Source: Flavonifractor hominis (lineage in GTDB: Bacteria; Bacillota; Clostridia; Oscillospirales; Oscillospiraceae). From it: DNA of 64,000 bases. Shown here one piece after another: positions 17,188 through 24,940 of the stretch. The stretch spans positions 1-64,000 of the forward strand of contig NZ_JBBMFT010000006.1 of the NCBI RefSeq assembly GCF_040095835.1. Direction: 5' to 3'. A model generated the notes under the pieces. The model ran no database searches. It saw nothing but the letters and a program-made list of their open reading frames with translations, and was not told the DNA's origin. The first letter of the stretch is position 1. Each line of letters starts with the position of its first letter. Position numbers and translations under genes: made by a program.

Positions 17188-17235
17188 ATAATTAAGCTAT
17201 TTTAATATATTAGCTGTTCTCTTCTCTTTTTGCAA
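17188..17235 (-). promoter_or_regulatory. marR promoter with autoregulatory box candidate
   Basis: TTGCAA (17235-17230), 17-nt spacer, TAATAT (17212-17207); the shared motif ATAATTAAGCTA at 17188-17199 lies 8 nt downstream, where bound protein would block transcription. Confidence 0.6.
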
Positions 17236-17609
17236 GCATTTTAGCTGCGACTTTGTTAAAGTTACGGAAAGGCACAGCACGCCGACATCACTTATGGAAA
17301 ACAACTTCGGTAATAAAAATAGCAAATGGACCTTGAAACCCTTTTGGTTCAAGGTCCATCACTGGAATGTCAAACTCATATAGAGGATGCTGCGAATTAG
17401 GACTCGTAGAGCAAGATGGTACGTTTGTGCTGCAGCAGGGGGTTAATGCCGTCCGAAATTGCGTTCAAATGCTTGTGGGATATCGCAACGGTATAGATGC
17501 GGCAGTTTCCAAGTTTGTACCCAAACCCAAATCGAAGCCCAGCGACAGCGGGTTCGACTTGGAAAGGAGAACAAAGAAGCGGGCGAATGGCGTCTTTCTT
17601 GCCATGAAA
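17236..17609. other. gene-poor stretch with a hairpin and a possible decayed reading frame
   Basis: No gene I can support. A 12-bp hairpin with 10-nt loop (17326-17359) is followed on the minus strand by a T-rich tract and looks like an intrinsic terminator. About 37 nt before it a minus-strand frame stops near 17397; its last roughly 40 codons have a protein-like composition (tail ISHKHLNAISDGINPLL), but the upstream part overlaps the tRNA terminator and reads poorly. It may be the 3' remnant of a lost gene. Confidence 0.35.
17326..17359 (-). terminator. orphan terminator-like hairpin
   Basis: ATGGACCTTGAA pairs perfectly with TTCAAGGTCCAT around a 10-nt loop; the minus-strand continuation TTTGCTATTTTTATTA is U-rich. 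No intact gene ends here. Confidence 0.5.
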
Positions 17610-17647
17610 ATAAAAAGATGTCGGAGCAAAGCGAACTTTGCTCCGAC
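17610..17647 (-). terminator. tRNA-Leu terminator
   Basis: 12-bp stem GTCGGAGCAAAG/CTTTGCTCCGAC (17620-17647) with a 4-nt loop starts immediately after the CCA end of the tRNA and is followed by CTTTTTATTTTC on the minus strand. Confidence 0.85.
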
Positions 17648-17648
17648 G

Positions 17649-17733
17649 TGGTGCGCCTGAAGGGACTCGAACCCACACGCATCGCTGCACGAGAACCTAA
17701 ATCTCGCATGTCTACCAATTCCATCACAGGCGC
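17649..17733 (-). tRNA. tRNA-Leu (anticodon UAG)
   Basis: 85 nt. Acceptor GCGCCTG (17733-17727) pairs with CAGGCGC (17659-17653), followed by discriminator A and an encoded CCA (17651-17649). Anticodon arm CGAGA-TTTAGGT-TCTCG gives anticodon TAG, reading CUA leucine codons. The T arm contains GGGTTCGAGTCCC. The long variable arm between anticodon and T arms is typical of a class II leucine tRNA. It is transcribed from a consensus promoter at 17851-17879, with a leader of about 110 nt, and ends in its own terminator. Confidence 0.95.
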
Positions 17734-17850
17734 ATATTCAGTTTGAAAGGATGTTGGTACCAAAAATCGAGTGCGAATCCTTTGCCGAGATGACCCACCT
17801 AAATCCGATCCATTTACCGGTTCTGTGATATCTGTAATTGAACGGACTCT

Positions 17851-17879
17851 AGTTTACCATCGAACGGCGTCGTTGTCAA
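17851..17879 (-). promoter_or_regulatory. tRNA-Leu promoter
   Basis: Perfect TTGACA (17879-17874), 17-nt spacer, TAAACT (17856-17851). Its -35 box overlaps the -35 box of the divergent 6S RNA promoter. Confidence 0.75.
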
Positions 17880-17901
17880 TTATGCTTGGAAACGATATAA
17901 T
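17873..17901 (+). promoter_or_regulatory. 6S RNA promoter
   Basis: TTGTCA (17873-17878), 17-nt spacer, perfect TATAAT (17896-17901). A start near 17907 fits the 5' end of the structured RNA. Confidence 0.8.
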
Positions 17902-17906
17902 CAGAC

Positions 17907-18099
17907 GTAACAAAGCCTGAGATGTTCCAATTTTCAGCCGCAGTTACCAGGAGAAAAAAGTAAGACCGTGTGAAGGGTGGATGGCGGACCGGGGCGCGGA
18001 AAACCACGGGCTTTTAGGTACCGCCACTGCCAAGCAGCAGATCACCTGAACCGGAAAATGCCGTAGAAGAAAGACAGGCTTTCCATGTCTTTCTTTTTT
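17907..18099 (+). ncRNA. ssrS: 6S RNA
   Basis: A roughly 193-nt transcript framed by a consensus promoter and an intrinsic terminator, with no reading frame. The 5' part reads AAAGCCTGAGATGTT; the CTGAGATGTT block resembles the conserved start of 6S RNAs. AAAGCCTG (17912-17919) is exactly complementary to CAGGCTTT (18075-18082) near the 3' end, so the ends close into the long hairpin typical of 6S. Size and end pairing match. 6S RNA mimics an open promoter and holds the housekeeping RNA polymerase in stationary phase. A covariance search with the 6S model would settle it. A riboswitch for the next gene is less likely, because that gene has its own promoter after the terminator. Confidence 0.75.
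18068..18099 (+). terminator. 6S RNA terminator
   Basis: AGAAAGACA/TGTCTTTCT stem (18068-18076 with 18086-18094) followed by six T. The left arm overlaps the 3' closing strand of the RNA. Confidence 0.7.
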
Positions 18100-18137
18100 G
18101 AGTCCATCGGAAGAAGGTCACGGGGCAGAATTGCCGA

Positions 18138-18166
18138 TTGCGCCGCAGCGCGGAAGAGACTATAAT
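18138..18166 (+). promoter_or_regulatory. promoter of the pyridoxal kinase gene
   Basis: TTGCGC (18138-18143), 17-nt spacer, perfect TATAAT (18161-18166). It lies downstream of the 6S terminator and gives a leader of about 25 nt, so the kinase is transcribed independently. Confidence 0.75.
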
Positions 18167-18197
18167 AATCTCAATTGCAAAAGAGGAGGAAGACAAC

Positions 18198-19040
18198 ATG
18201 GCACAGGCACCACGCATTGCCGCGATACAGGATGTCTCAGGGTTTGGACGCTGTTCCATGACCGTGATCCTGCCGGTACTGGCCGCCATGGGCGGGCAAT
18301 GCTGCCCGCTGCTGACGGCATGGCTGTCCGCCCATACGGCATTCCCGCCCAGCCGACATGCCACTTTTTTGGATCTGACCGGACAGATGGAGCAGACAGC
18401 GCTGCACTGGGCGGAGCTGGGCGTGACATTCGATGCGATCTATAGTGGATTTCTTGGTTCGGAGGCACAGATCGGATTGATCGAGGAATTCTACCATCGG
18501 TTCCGCCGGAACGATACCCTGGTGCTGGTGGACCCGGTGATGGGCGATCACGGCAAGCCCTACCGGACCTATACGCCGGCTATGTGTGCGCGGATGGGGG
18601 AGCTGGCAGCCCAAGCGGATGTGATCACCCCAAATCTGACGGAGGCAGCTTTGTTGTTGGGGGAGGACTATGCGGACGTACCGCGGGATGAGGTGGGACT
18701 GCGTGACTGGCTGACCCGGTTGAGCCTGGACGGGCGGCGCTCGGTGGTGCTTACCGGCGTGAGTTTGCGGGAAGGGACCATCGGTGCAGGCTGCTTTGAG
18801 CGGGGAACTGGGGAAATCTGTTTCCCGCAGGCCAGGCGGGAGCCGGCGCAGTTCCCGGGGACGGGCGATCTGTTTGCAGGTGTGCTGCTGGGCAGCCTGC
18901 TGCGGGGAGAGCCGCTGGGGCAGGCGGCCCAGCGGGCGGCGGATTTTGTACAGAAGTGCACCGCACGAACGCTTCAGCTGGGGACTCCGGTGCTGGAGGG
19001 CGTGGAGTTTGAGCCCTTGCTGGGAGAATTGATGCGATAA
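18198..19040 (+). CDS. pdxY: pyridoxal/pyridoxamine kinase (PdxY/PdxK type)
   Basis: 280-residue ribokinase-fold enzyme that phosphorylates pyridoxal, pyridoxine or pyridoxamine with ATP to restore PLP. Features: N-terminal IQDVSGFGRCSMT, GQCCPLLTAWLSAHTAFPP, the DPVMGDHGKPY strand, ITPNLTEAALLLG, and the anion-hole GTGDLFAGVLLG near the C-terminus with its catalytic Asp. The ATG at 18198 is set by AGAGGAGGA 8 nt upstream; in-frame codons further up lie between the promoter elements. Monocistronic: a terminator-like context and a new promoter follow. PLP demand is high nearby (KamA, KamDE, the PatB-type lyase), but no direct regulatory link is visible. Confidence 0.9.
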   Translation: MAQAPRIAAIQDVSGFGRCSMTVILPVLAAMGGQCCPLLTAWLSAHTAFPPSRHATFLDLTGQMEQTALHWAELGVTFDAIYSGFLGSEAQIGLIEEFYHRFRRNDTLVLVDPVMGDHGKPYRTYTPAMCARMGELAAQADVITPNLTEAALLLGEDYADVPRDEVGLRDWLTRLSLDGRRSVVLTGVSLREGTIGAGCFERGTGEICFPQARREPAQFPGTGDLFAGVLLGSLLRGEPLGQAAQRAADFVQKCTARTLQLGTPVLEGVEFEPLLGELMR

Positions 19041-19084
19041 AGGCCTTCTTTTTGCCATGCAACCGATTGTTGACCGATAGATGG

Positions 19085-19113
19085 TTGCAGTTGCCGGACT
19101 TGCCCGGTACAAT
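19085..19113 (+). promoter_or_regulatory. promoter of the XRE membrane regulator, with inverted repeat
   Basis: TTGCAG (19085-19090), 17 nt, TACAAT (19108-19113). The -35 overlaps the right half of TGCAACC (19058-19064) / GGTTGCA (19083-19089), a possible operator. Confidence 0.6.
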
Positions 19114-19136
19114 CGGGACAGAAGGAGGGCATGGCT

Positions 19137-19784
19137 ATGACATTGGGCGAACGAATTGGAGCAGCTCGAAAGCGTAGCGGACTGTCTCAGGCACAGGTGG
19201 CGGAGCGGCTGGACGTCAGCCGTCAGGCTGTATCTAAGTGGGAGACGGATACATCCCGTCCGGATATGGAGAACCTGCTGCATCTGGCGGAACTGTTTGA
19301 TGTACCGCTGGAGGAACTGGCGATGGAACGGACGGCCCCGGAGAAGGAGAAGAAGCGCCCGCCCATCCAGCTGTGGATTTGCCTGGGTGTGCTGCTGCTG
19401 GCCGGAGTGCTGGCGATGGGACTGCATGTTGCGCCGGTGGACCTGGAGGCAGGCGGGCCATCCTGGCAGAATGAAGAGCGTGCTCAGCGCTACGCACAGA
19501 AACTGTTTGACCGGTATGAGGAACAGCTGTTGGAGCAGGCCTATGTTATGGCGCCAGACGTGGAGGGAGCCGGGCTGGTACCGGACAGTCTGTGGTGCAG
19601 TTGGTCAGGGCGGGACCTTACCCTGACCTATACGGTGGGACCATCAAAGCGTGTTTTTTATGACAACGCCAGGGGAGAAAGCGTGCGCCACAGTGCTCAG
19701 GTGACCCTCTATGGTACCCGAATCTGGCCCAACGTGTTCCGTTGGGATAAACACAGCGTGAGCCTGCTGGAGGTACCGGAATAG
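19137..19784 (+). CDS. XRE-family regulator with C-terminal membrane anchor
   Basis: 215 residues. The N-terminal helix-turn-helix (LGERIGAARKRSGLSQAQVA, then DVSRQAVSKWETD) is of the XRE/Cro type frequent in Firmicutes. One transmembrane helix follows near residues 80-100 (LWICLGVLLLAGVLAMGL), then an extracytoplasmic domain of about 110 residues without a recognised fold. The ATG at 19137 is favoured over 19131 because AAGGAGGG would be too close to the earlier codon. Such one-component membrane regulators couple an outside signal to gene control. The inverted repeat over its own promoter suggests autoregulation. It is a stand-alone gene ended by a strong terminator. Confidence 0.75.
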   Translation: MTLGERIGAARKRSGLSQAQVAERLDVSRQAVSKWETDTSRPDMENLLHLAELFDVPLEELAMERTAPEKEKKRPPIQLWICLGVLLLAGVLAMGLHVAPVDLEAGGPSWQNEERAQRYAQKLFDRYEEQLLEQAYVMAPDVEGAGLVPDSLWCSWSGRDLTLTYTVGPSKRVFYDNARGESVRHSAQVTLYGTRIWPNVFRWDKHSVSLLEVPE

Positions 19785-19793
19785 AGCAAAACG

Positions 19794-19823
19794 GCATCCG
19801 TGCCTGGTCACGGATGCTTTTTT
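19794..19823 (+). terminator. terminator of the XRE membrane regulator
   Basis: GCATCCGTG/CACGGATGC stem (19794-19802, 19809-19817), 6-nt loop, then a run of T. Confidence 0.85.
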
Positions 19824-19875
19824 GTGTTTCGTGGTTAAGATTCCGGCAGACCGGTCCAGCACTCCATACCTTTAT

Positions 19876-19917
19876 TTAAATAAAACAGCGCCGGAGCATA
19901 TGCTCCGGCGCTGTTTT
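19876..19917 (-). terminator. terminator of the lysine-fermentation operon
   Basis: Perfect palindrome AAAACAGCGCCGGAGCAT (19882-19899) with its complement to 19917, ending in TTTTATTTAAAT on the minus strand. It lies about 40 nt after kamE. Confidence 0.8.
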
Positions 19918-19958
19918 CCCAGAAAGGGATAGAAGAGAGAAGAGAGGAGAAAACAAAG

Positions 19959-20747
19959 TTATTTGCCCAGACGGCGCACCATTTCCTTGGCGCAGAAGGT
20001 GGCCACGTCGTCGGCGTAGGTGCCGGCGCCAAAGCCGGCGTCATAGCCCAGCTCCTTGGCCAGAGCGTGGGTAATGCGGGCGCCGCCGCAGCAGAAGATA
20101 TACTTCTCGCGGACACCTTCGGCCTCGGCCAGCTCGATGAGCTCGGTCAGGTTCTGGATGTGAACATCCTTCTGAGTAACGGTCTGGGAGACCAGCAGCA
20201 CGTCGGCGTTGACCTCGGCGGCCTTGCGGAGGAACTCCTCGTTAGGCACCTGGGAGCCCAGGTTGTAGGCCTCGATCATCTCGTAGCGCTCCAGGCCGTA
20301 GTGGCCGGCGAAGCCCTTGCGGTTCATGATGGCGTCGATGCCCACGGTGTGAGCGTCGGTACCGGTGGAGGCGCCCACCACAACCAGCTTGCGGCCAAGG
20401 CGCTCCTTCAGGAACTCATCGGTCTCGTCCATACCCATGGCCTCGTCGGCCACGGTCTGCACCACGATCTCATTGTAATTGATAGTGTGGGTGAGGGAGC
20501 CGTACACCACATAGAAGGTGAAGGCCTCGTCCAGCTTCTGGCGCAGAGCCACGTTGGGGTCGGCCAGACCCATCTTCTGAGCCATGAGCACGGCGGCGGC
20601 GGCGCCCTTGTCGTCGTCCTTAACGGGCAGGGTGAAGGAGAGCTGCACCTTGCCGTCGTTCATAGTATCTCCGTAGGGTTTCAGCCGGGTCAGGTCCAGC
20701 GTGGTGTCAAGGTCCTTGTCACGAATCTGATACAGTCCGGAACTCAT
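19959..20747 (-). CDS. kamE: lysine 5,6-aminomutase beta subunit (B12/PLP binding)
   Basis: 262 residues. With KamD it moves the terminal amino group of beta-lysine from C6 to C5, giving 3,5-diaminohexanoate, using adenosylcobalamin and PLP. The cobalamin-binding motif DAHTVG is at residues 131-136 (His133 is the lower axial ligand) in a Rossmann-like domain. Lys144 in MNRKG is at the position of the PLP-binding lysine described for the Clostridium sticklandii enzyme. Length is as expected. It is the last gene of the operon; its start overlaps the kamD stop by 4 nt, so the two subunits are translationally coupled. Confidence 0.95.
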   Translation of the reverse strand: MSSGLYQIRDKDLDTTLDLTRLKPYGDTMNDGKVQLSFTLPVKDDDKGAAAAVLMAQKMGLADPNVALRQKLDEAFTFYVVYGSLTHTINYNEIVVQTVADEAMGMDETDEFLKERLGRKLVVVGASTGTDAHTVGIDAIMNRKGFAGHYGLERYEMIEAYNLGSQVPNEEFLRKAAEVNADVLLVSQTVTQKDVHIQNLTELIELAEAEGVREKYIFCCGGARITHALAKELGYDAGFGAGTYADDVATFCAKEMVRRLGK

Positions 20748-22312
20748 TTGCCGGCACCCCCTTTCATCATGGGCTCAAGGAAGGGGTTGAAGTACCCGGC
20801 GGCCTTGGTCACAACGCCGTCCAGGCCCTTGCCGCCGTCCCGAGGACGCTTGATGTCGGCAAAGATGCCCCGCTCCAGGGTTTCGAAAATGCCCAGCTGT
20901 TCAATCTGGCCCAGCAGATCGGTGGCCTTGTGCAGCACGTCGGCCGCGCGGTTCTGCATGATGCCGCCTTCCTTGAAGACGATCTCGCTGCCCAGATCAT
21001 GCATGGTGCGGAAAATATACTGGGCGTTCTGGATGGCCAGGAAACGGTCGGACAGGAAGGGAGTATGAATGGCCTCGGTCATCATGCCCAGCAGGTGAAT
21101 CTTCTGGTTGGTCAGGATGGTCACCATGTTGAACAGGGCGTCCTGAACGTGGCCGCGGAAGATATTGCCGGTCATGAACTTGGTGGGAGGCATGTACTTC
21201 AGGGGGGCGTTGGGGAAGATCTCCCGGGCCATCTCGGCCTGGGCCAGCTCATACAGGAAGCCGTTCTCCACATCGGGATCGATCTCGAAAGCGTGTCCCA
21301 GACCCATCTGCTCCTCAGGCAGGCCGGCCCGGAGGGCAAAGGCCTCGTTGAGGAACTGGGAGGCCAGCACGGTGTGAGCCTCTTCCACAGCGTCAGCGGT
21401 GGTCAGGTAGTTGTCCTCGCCGGTGTTGATGACCACGCCGGCATAGGCGTTGATGGCGCGGGAGAAGGACTGATCCACCAGGGTGCGCTGCATGTTGATG
21501 TCGCGGAACAGAATGCCGTACAGAGCATCGTTCAGCATCACGTCCAGACCCTCAAAGGCGCCCATGGCGGCGATTTCGGGCATACACAGGCCGGAGCAGT
21601 AGTTACATACACGGATGTAACGGCCCAGCTCCTCGCCCACCTTGTCCATGGCTTCGCGCATCAGGCGGAAGTTTTCCTGTGTGGCGTAGGTGCCGCCGAA
21701 GCCCTCGGTGGTGGCACCGTAAGGCACATAGTCCAGCAGAGACTGACCGGTGGTACGGATTACGGCGATGACGTCGGCGCCCTGGCGGGCAGCAGCGGTA
21801 GCCTGTACCACGTCCTCATAAATGTTGCCGGTGGCCACGATCAGGTAGATCCAGGGGCCCTGCTTCTCGCCGCCGTGGGTAGCGATGAAGTCCTCGCGGC
21901 GTTTGCGGCGAGCGCGGATCTTGGAGAGACTCTCCTCCACGATGGGGTCCAGCGCGGCATGGATCTCGGCCTCGCCGTGGGTGGGCAGAGCGGTCAGATC
22001 CAGCTTGTCGTTGGCTACGTCCTCGGCGATGGCCTGGGGACCCTTACCGGTCTCCACCATGGCGTTGCCGATCCAGAAAGCGGCGCCCTGGGGCAGAGCA
22101 CCCTTGTCCATCAGATGTTCCACTACTACATTGGGCAGGGGAACGTCGGCGGAGTCTACTCCGTCGATACCCAGCAGACGGCAGATGGTACGTTCAACAG
22201 CTACAGTAGTGCAGCCGTCGATGAAACGCTGGGTGTCGTCCGCCACCCGGGAAGCGTGGGCACGGGCCTGTTCCACCAGCTTAAAATCAAGATTCAGCTT
22301 GGATTCCAACAT
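20744..22312 (-). CDS. kamD: lysine 5,6-aminomutase alpha subunit
   Basis: 522-residue large subunit of beta-lysine 5,6-aminomutase, with the TIM-barrel fold that surrounds the substrate and PLP. The start reads MLESKLNLDFKLVEQAR; the interior has GPWIYLIVATGNIYEDVVQA and the Cys/Met-rich NYCSGLCMPEIAAMGAFEGL typical of the family. Standard length. It lies between kamA and kamE in the operon, overlapping kamE by 4 nt. The 91-nt gap after kamA contains a GC-rich hairpin (22354-22387) that may tune subunit level or RNA stability. Suicide inactivation of this enzyme class explains the need for the KamB-KamC genes upstream. Confidence 0.95.
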   Translation of the reverse strand: MLESKLNLDFKLVEQARAHASRVADDTQRFIDGCTTVAVERTICRLLGIDGVDSADVPLPNVVVEHLMDKGALPQGAAFWIGNAMVETGKGPQAIAEDVANDKLDLTALPTHGEAEIHAALDPIVEESLSKIRARRKRREDFIATHGGEKQGPWIYLIVATGNIYEDVVQATAAARQGADVIAVIRTTGQSLLDYVPYGATTEGFGGTYATQENFRLMREAMDKVGEELGRYIRVCNYCSGLCMPEIAAMGAFEGLDVMLNDALYGILFRDINMQRTLVDQSFSRAINAYAGVVINTGEDNYLTTADAVEEAHTVLASQFLNEAFALRAGLPEEQMGLGHAFEIDPDVENGFLYELAQAEMAREIFPNAPLKYMPPTKFMTGNIFRGHVQDALFNMVTILTNQKIHLLGMMTEAIHTPFLSDRFLAIQNAQYIFRTMHDLGSEIVFKEGGIMQNRAADVLHKATDLLGQIEQLGIFETLERGIFADIKRPRDGGKGLDGVVTKAAGYFNPFLEPMMKGGAGK

Positions 22313-22353
22313 CGATCACTTCCATTCTCGGTTTGTGAGAGAAAAACGGGGGG

Positions 22354-22387
22354 AAGCGGACCGCCGCCCTGGGGCAGCGGTCCGCTT
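22354..22387. other. intercistronic hairpin between kamA and kamD
   Basis: AAGCGGACCGC (22354-22364) pairs with GCGGTCCGCTT (22377-22387). It lacks a proper adjacent T-run on either strand, so processing or mRNA stabilisation is more likely than termination. Confidence 0.45.
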
Positions 22388-22403
22388 GTACAGCGGAGAA
22401 AAA

Positions 22404-23657
22404 TTATTCTTCGTGATGGGAACGCTTATGACGCTCCAGGTTGGCGGGCTCCATGGACAGCGCCTGACCGCGCTCCAGACCGGCCACGCCCATGAGCTCT
22501 TTCTTCTTCTTACCGGTGCAGTAGTCGCACTGGCAGTCGGTGTAGTGCTCGGGCTCGGTGTAGGTGGTGATAACACCCTCGTAGTTGCGCAGGATGACCT
22601 TCTTGGGGGTCTGAGAGATGACGTACTGAGGCATGACAGGAGTCTTGCCGCCGCCGCCGGGGGCGTCCACCACGAAGGTGGGTACGCAGAAGCCGGAGGT
22701 GTGACCGCGCAGGCCTTCGATGATCTCGATGCCCTTGCTGACGGGAGTACGGAAGTGCTCCAGGCCCATGGACAGGTCGCACTGATAGATGTAGTAGGGA
22801 CGCACCCGGATCTTGACCAGCTCGTTGACCAGCTTCTTCATGGTGTAGACGCAGTCATTGATGCCGGCCAGCAGCACGCTCTGGTTGCCCAGGGGGATAC
22901 CGGCGTCAGCCAGCATGGCGCAGGCCTTGGCGGACTCGGGGGTGATCTCGTTGGGATGGTTGAAGTGGGTGTTCAGCCAGATGGGGTGATACTTCTTCAG
23001 CATATTGCACAGCTCGGGAGTGATGCGCTGAGGCAGCACCACGGGGGTACGGGAGCCGATGCGGACGATCTCCACGTGGGGGATCTCACGCAGCTTGGCG
23101 ATGATGTACTCCAGACGTTCGTCAGAGCAGAGCAGCGCGTCGCCGCCGGAGAGCAGCACGTCCCGGATGACGGGGGTGTTGCGGATGTACTCGATGGCCT
23201 GATCCACCTGATCCACGGGCAGGCCGGCATCGTTCTGACCGGCGAAGCGGCGGCGGGTGCAGTGGCGGCAGTACATGGAGCACTGGTCAGTGATCAGCAG
23301 CAGGCAGCGGTCAGGATAGCGGTGGGTCAGACCGGGAGCGGGGGAGTCCTCATCCTCATGCAGGGGGTCCAGCAGGTCGGCAGCGGACTGATGCAGCTCC
23401 TTGGCGGTGGGGACGGCCTGCAGCCGGACGGGATCGTGAGGATCGCCGGGCTGGATCAGGGACAGATAATAAGGAGTGATGGCCATGCGCAGGGTGCCCA
23501 GGCAGGCCTTGACGCCTTCTTCTTCCTCGGGAGTCAGGTCCACATATTTCTTCAGGTCCTCCAGGGTCTCCACGCGATTCTTGACTTGCCAGTGCCAGTC
23601 ATTCCACTCTTCGTCGGTCACGTTGGGGAACAGGATCTTACGACGGGACTCTACCAT
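22404..23657 (-). CDS. kamA: lysine 2,3-aminomutase (radical SAM)
   Basis: 417 residues, the usual length. Converts L-lysine to L-beta-lysine, the first step of the pathway, using S-adenosylmethionine, a 4Fe-4S cluster and PLP. The radical SAM motif is C126-SMY-C130-RH-C133; LLSGGDALL at about 169-177 is the SAM-contact region; Lys338 in GGGGKTP is the likely PLP lysine. A Cys-rich C-terminus (DCQCDYCTGKK) provides zinc-type ligands. The ATG at 23657 is used because sequence before it (to 23705) does not match the family; AAAGGA lies upstream. Third gene of the riboswitch-led operon, 159 nt after kdd. Confidence 0.96.
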   Translation of the reverse strand: MVESRRKILFPNVTDEEWNDWHWQVKNRVETLEDLKKYVDLTPEEEEGVKACLGTLRMAITPYYLSLIQPGDPHDPVRLQAVPTAKELHQSAADLLDPLHEDEDSPAPGLTHRYPDRCLLLITDQCSMYCRHCTRRRFAGQNDAGLPVDQVDQAIEYIRNTPVIRDVLLSGGDALLCSDERLEYIIAKLREIPHVEIVRIGSRTPVVLPQRITPELCNMLKKYHPIWLNTHFNHPNEITPESAKACAMLADAGIPLGNQSVLLAGINDCVYTMKKLVNELVKIRVRPYYIYQCDLSMGLEHFRTPVSKGIEIIEGLRGHTSGFCVPTFVVDAPGGGGKTPVMPQYVISQTPKKVILRNYEGVITTYTEPEHYTDCQCDYCTGKKKKELMGVAGLERGQALSMEPANLERHKRSHHEE

Positions 23658-23816
23658 AACAAGGTCATCCTTTCTAAATGAAAATAGGTGCGTTGGGAAG
23701 AACAAATGCTGAATGCAGCCAACTGCGTGCCGAATACGGGGGGAGAAGGTTGGGGAGGAGGAGTTCCCGCCGCATTCCGCGTGGAGTGCAGCATCAGCAG
23801 CAGTCTACTTTTAAAA

Positions 23817-24857
23817 TTACAGATACTTCTTCTCGAAGTAGGCCTTCAGCTGGGGATTCTCGCGGAGCTCGGACAGGGTGATCTCAGCATGGTCCTTGGT
23901 GTAGCCGTTGCCAACGATCATGGTGACATCCTTTCCGCAGCCCTCGGCGCCCAGAGCGGCCTTGGCAAAGTCGGTGGCCATGGAGAAGAAGTAGACGGTG
24001 CCGTTGTCATGGACGGGCAGAATGGCGGCCATCTCGCAGGCGGGGACGTTAACGATCAGAATGGATACGTCATACTCCTTGCCGCCGTTGACGGCCAGAG
24101 ACTTCTCCAGCACCTCCACGGGGTTGGTGGCGGAGCCAACGATGGCGTGGTGGCACAGGTTCATGCTCTTGAGCAGGTCGGCGTCCTCCTGGCAGATGAC
24201 CAGGGCCACCACATTGCCGGTGGGGCCAACGCGCTTCATGGCCTCGTAGCAGCACATCATGCCGCCCTTGCCAGCGCCGCCCAGAATCAGAACGCTGTCG
24301 CCGGGTTTGACCAGCTTGGCGGTCTGGGCGGGAGCGCCGGCCACATCCAGGGCAGCCAGAGCCAGCTCCTCGCTCATGTCGTCGGGCAGCTTGGCATACA
24401 GGCCGGACTCAAACAGGATGGCCTGAGCGTCCACATCCACACGGTCGATCTCGGGGTGGATGGCTTTGATCTTATTGATCTTCAGAGGAGTCAGAGACAG
24501 AGAGACCAGGGAGGCAATCTTGTCGCCCACCTTCAGGTCGATCTTACCAGCCAGATCCTCGCCGATCTCACGGACGGTGCCGATGAACATACCGCCGGAG
24601 CCAGTGACCGGGTTCTGCATTTTGCCGCGCTCATTGACGATATCCAGGATCATCTGCTCGGTCTTGCCCAGATCCTTGCCGCAGGCTTCATAGATCTGAG
24701 TGAAGGAGGCAGAATCGATGTTCAGTGCGGACACGTCGCACAGGATCTCGTTGGAGTAGCACTCCATGGTGTTGTCGATCTTCTTGGCTGCCTGGGTCAG
24801 CAGGCCCTGGGGCTCGATGACGCGGTGGGTGCCGTACTTGTTGCCTTTCTTCTGCAT
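23817..24857 (-). CDS. kdd: L-erythro-3,5-diaminohexanoate dehydrogenase
   Basis: 346 residues. Oxidatively deaminates 3,5-diaminohexanoate to 5-amino-3-oxohexanoate with NAD+, the third chemical step of lysine fermentation. The N-terminus KYGTHRVIEPQGLL is characteristic; the Rossmann region has SVLILGGAGKGGMMCCYEA (glycine-rich). The ATG at 24857 is preceded by AGGAGGA at a 7-nt distance; an upstream in-frame ATG at 24878 has none. It follows kce by 83 nt. The product feeds straight to Kce, encoded one gene upstream. Confidence 0.94.
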   Translation of the reverse strand: MQKKGNKYGTHRVIEPQGLLTQAAKKIDNTMECYSNEILCDVSALNIDSASFTQIYEACGKDLGKTEQMILDIVNERGKMQNPVTGSGGMFIGTVREIGEDLAGKIDLKVGDKIASLVSLSLTPLKINKIKAIHPEIDRVDVDAQAILFESGLYAKLPDDMSEELALAALDVAGAPAQTAKLVKPGDSVLILGGAGKGGMMCCYEAMKRVGPTGNVVALVICQEDADLLKSMNLCHHAIVGSATNPVEVLEKSLAVNGGKEYDVSILIVNVPACEMAAILPVHDNGTVYFFSMATDFAKAALGAEGCGKDVTMIVGNGYTKDHAEITLSELRENPQLKAYFEKKYL

Positions 24858-24940
24858 GGAAGATTCCTCCTGTTTCATTGAGTGTTGGGGTGGTTGGGGA
24901 GATGTATGGTTGGGGAGATAAGTAAAACAGAGTCAGCGGC

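Noticed and set aside
17971..17995. GGGTGG segment resembling a T-box
   Set aside because: The ACCGCG continuation and the specifier structure are absent, and no aminoacyl-tRNA or amino-acid gene follows.
18022..18028. GCCACTG, suggesting a cobalamin riboswitch for the kam genes or the kinase
   Set aside because: The other B12-box elements are missing, the RNA ends in a terminator before an independent promoter, and the ends pair as in 6S RNA.
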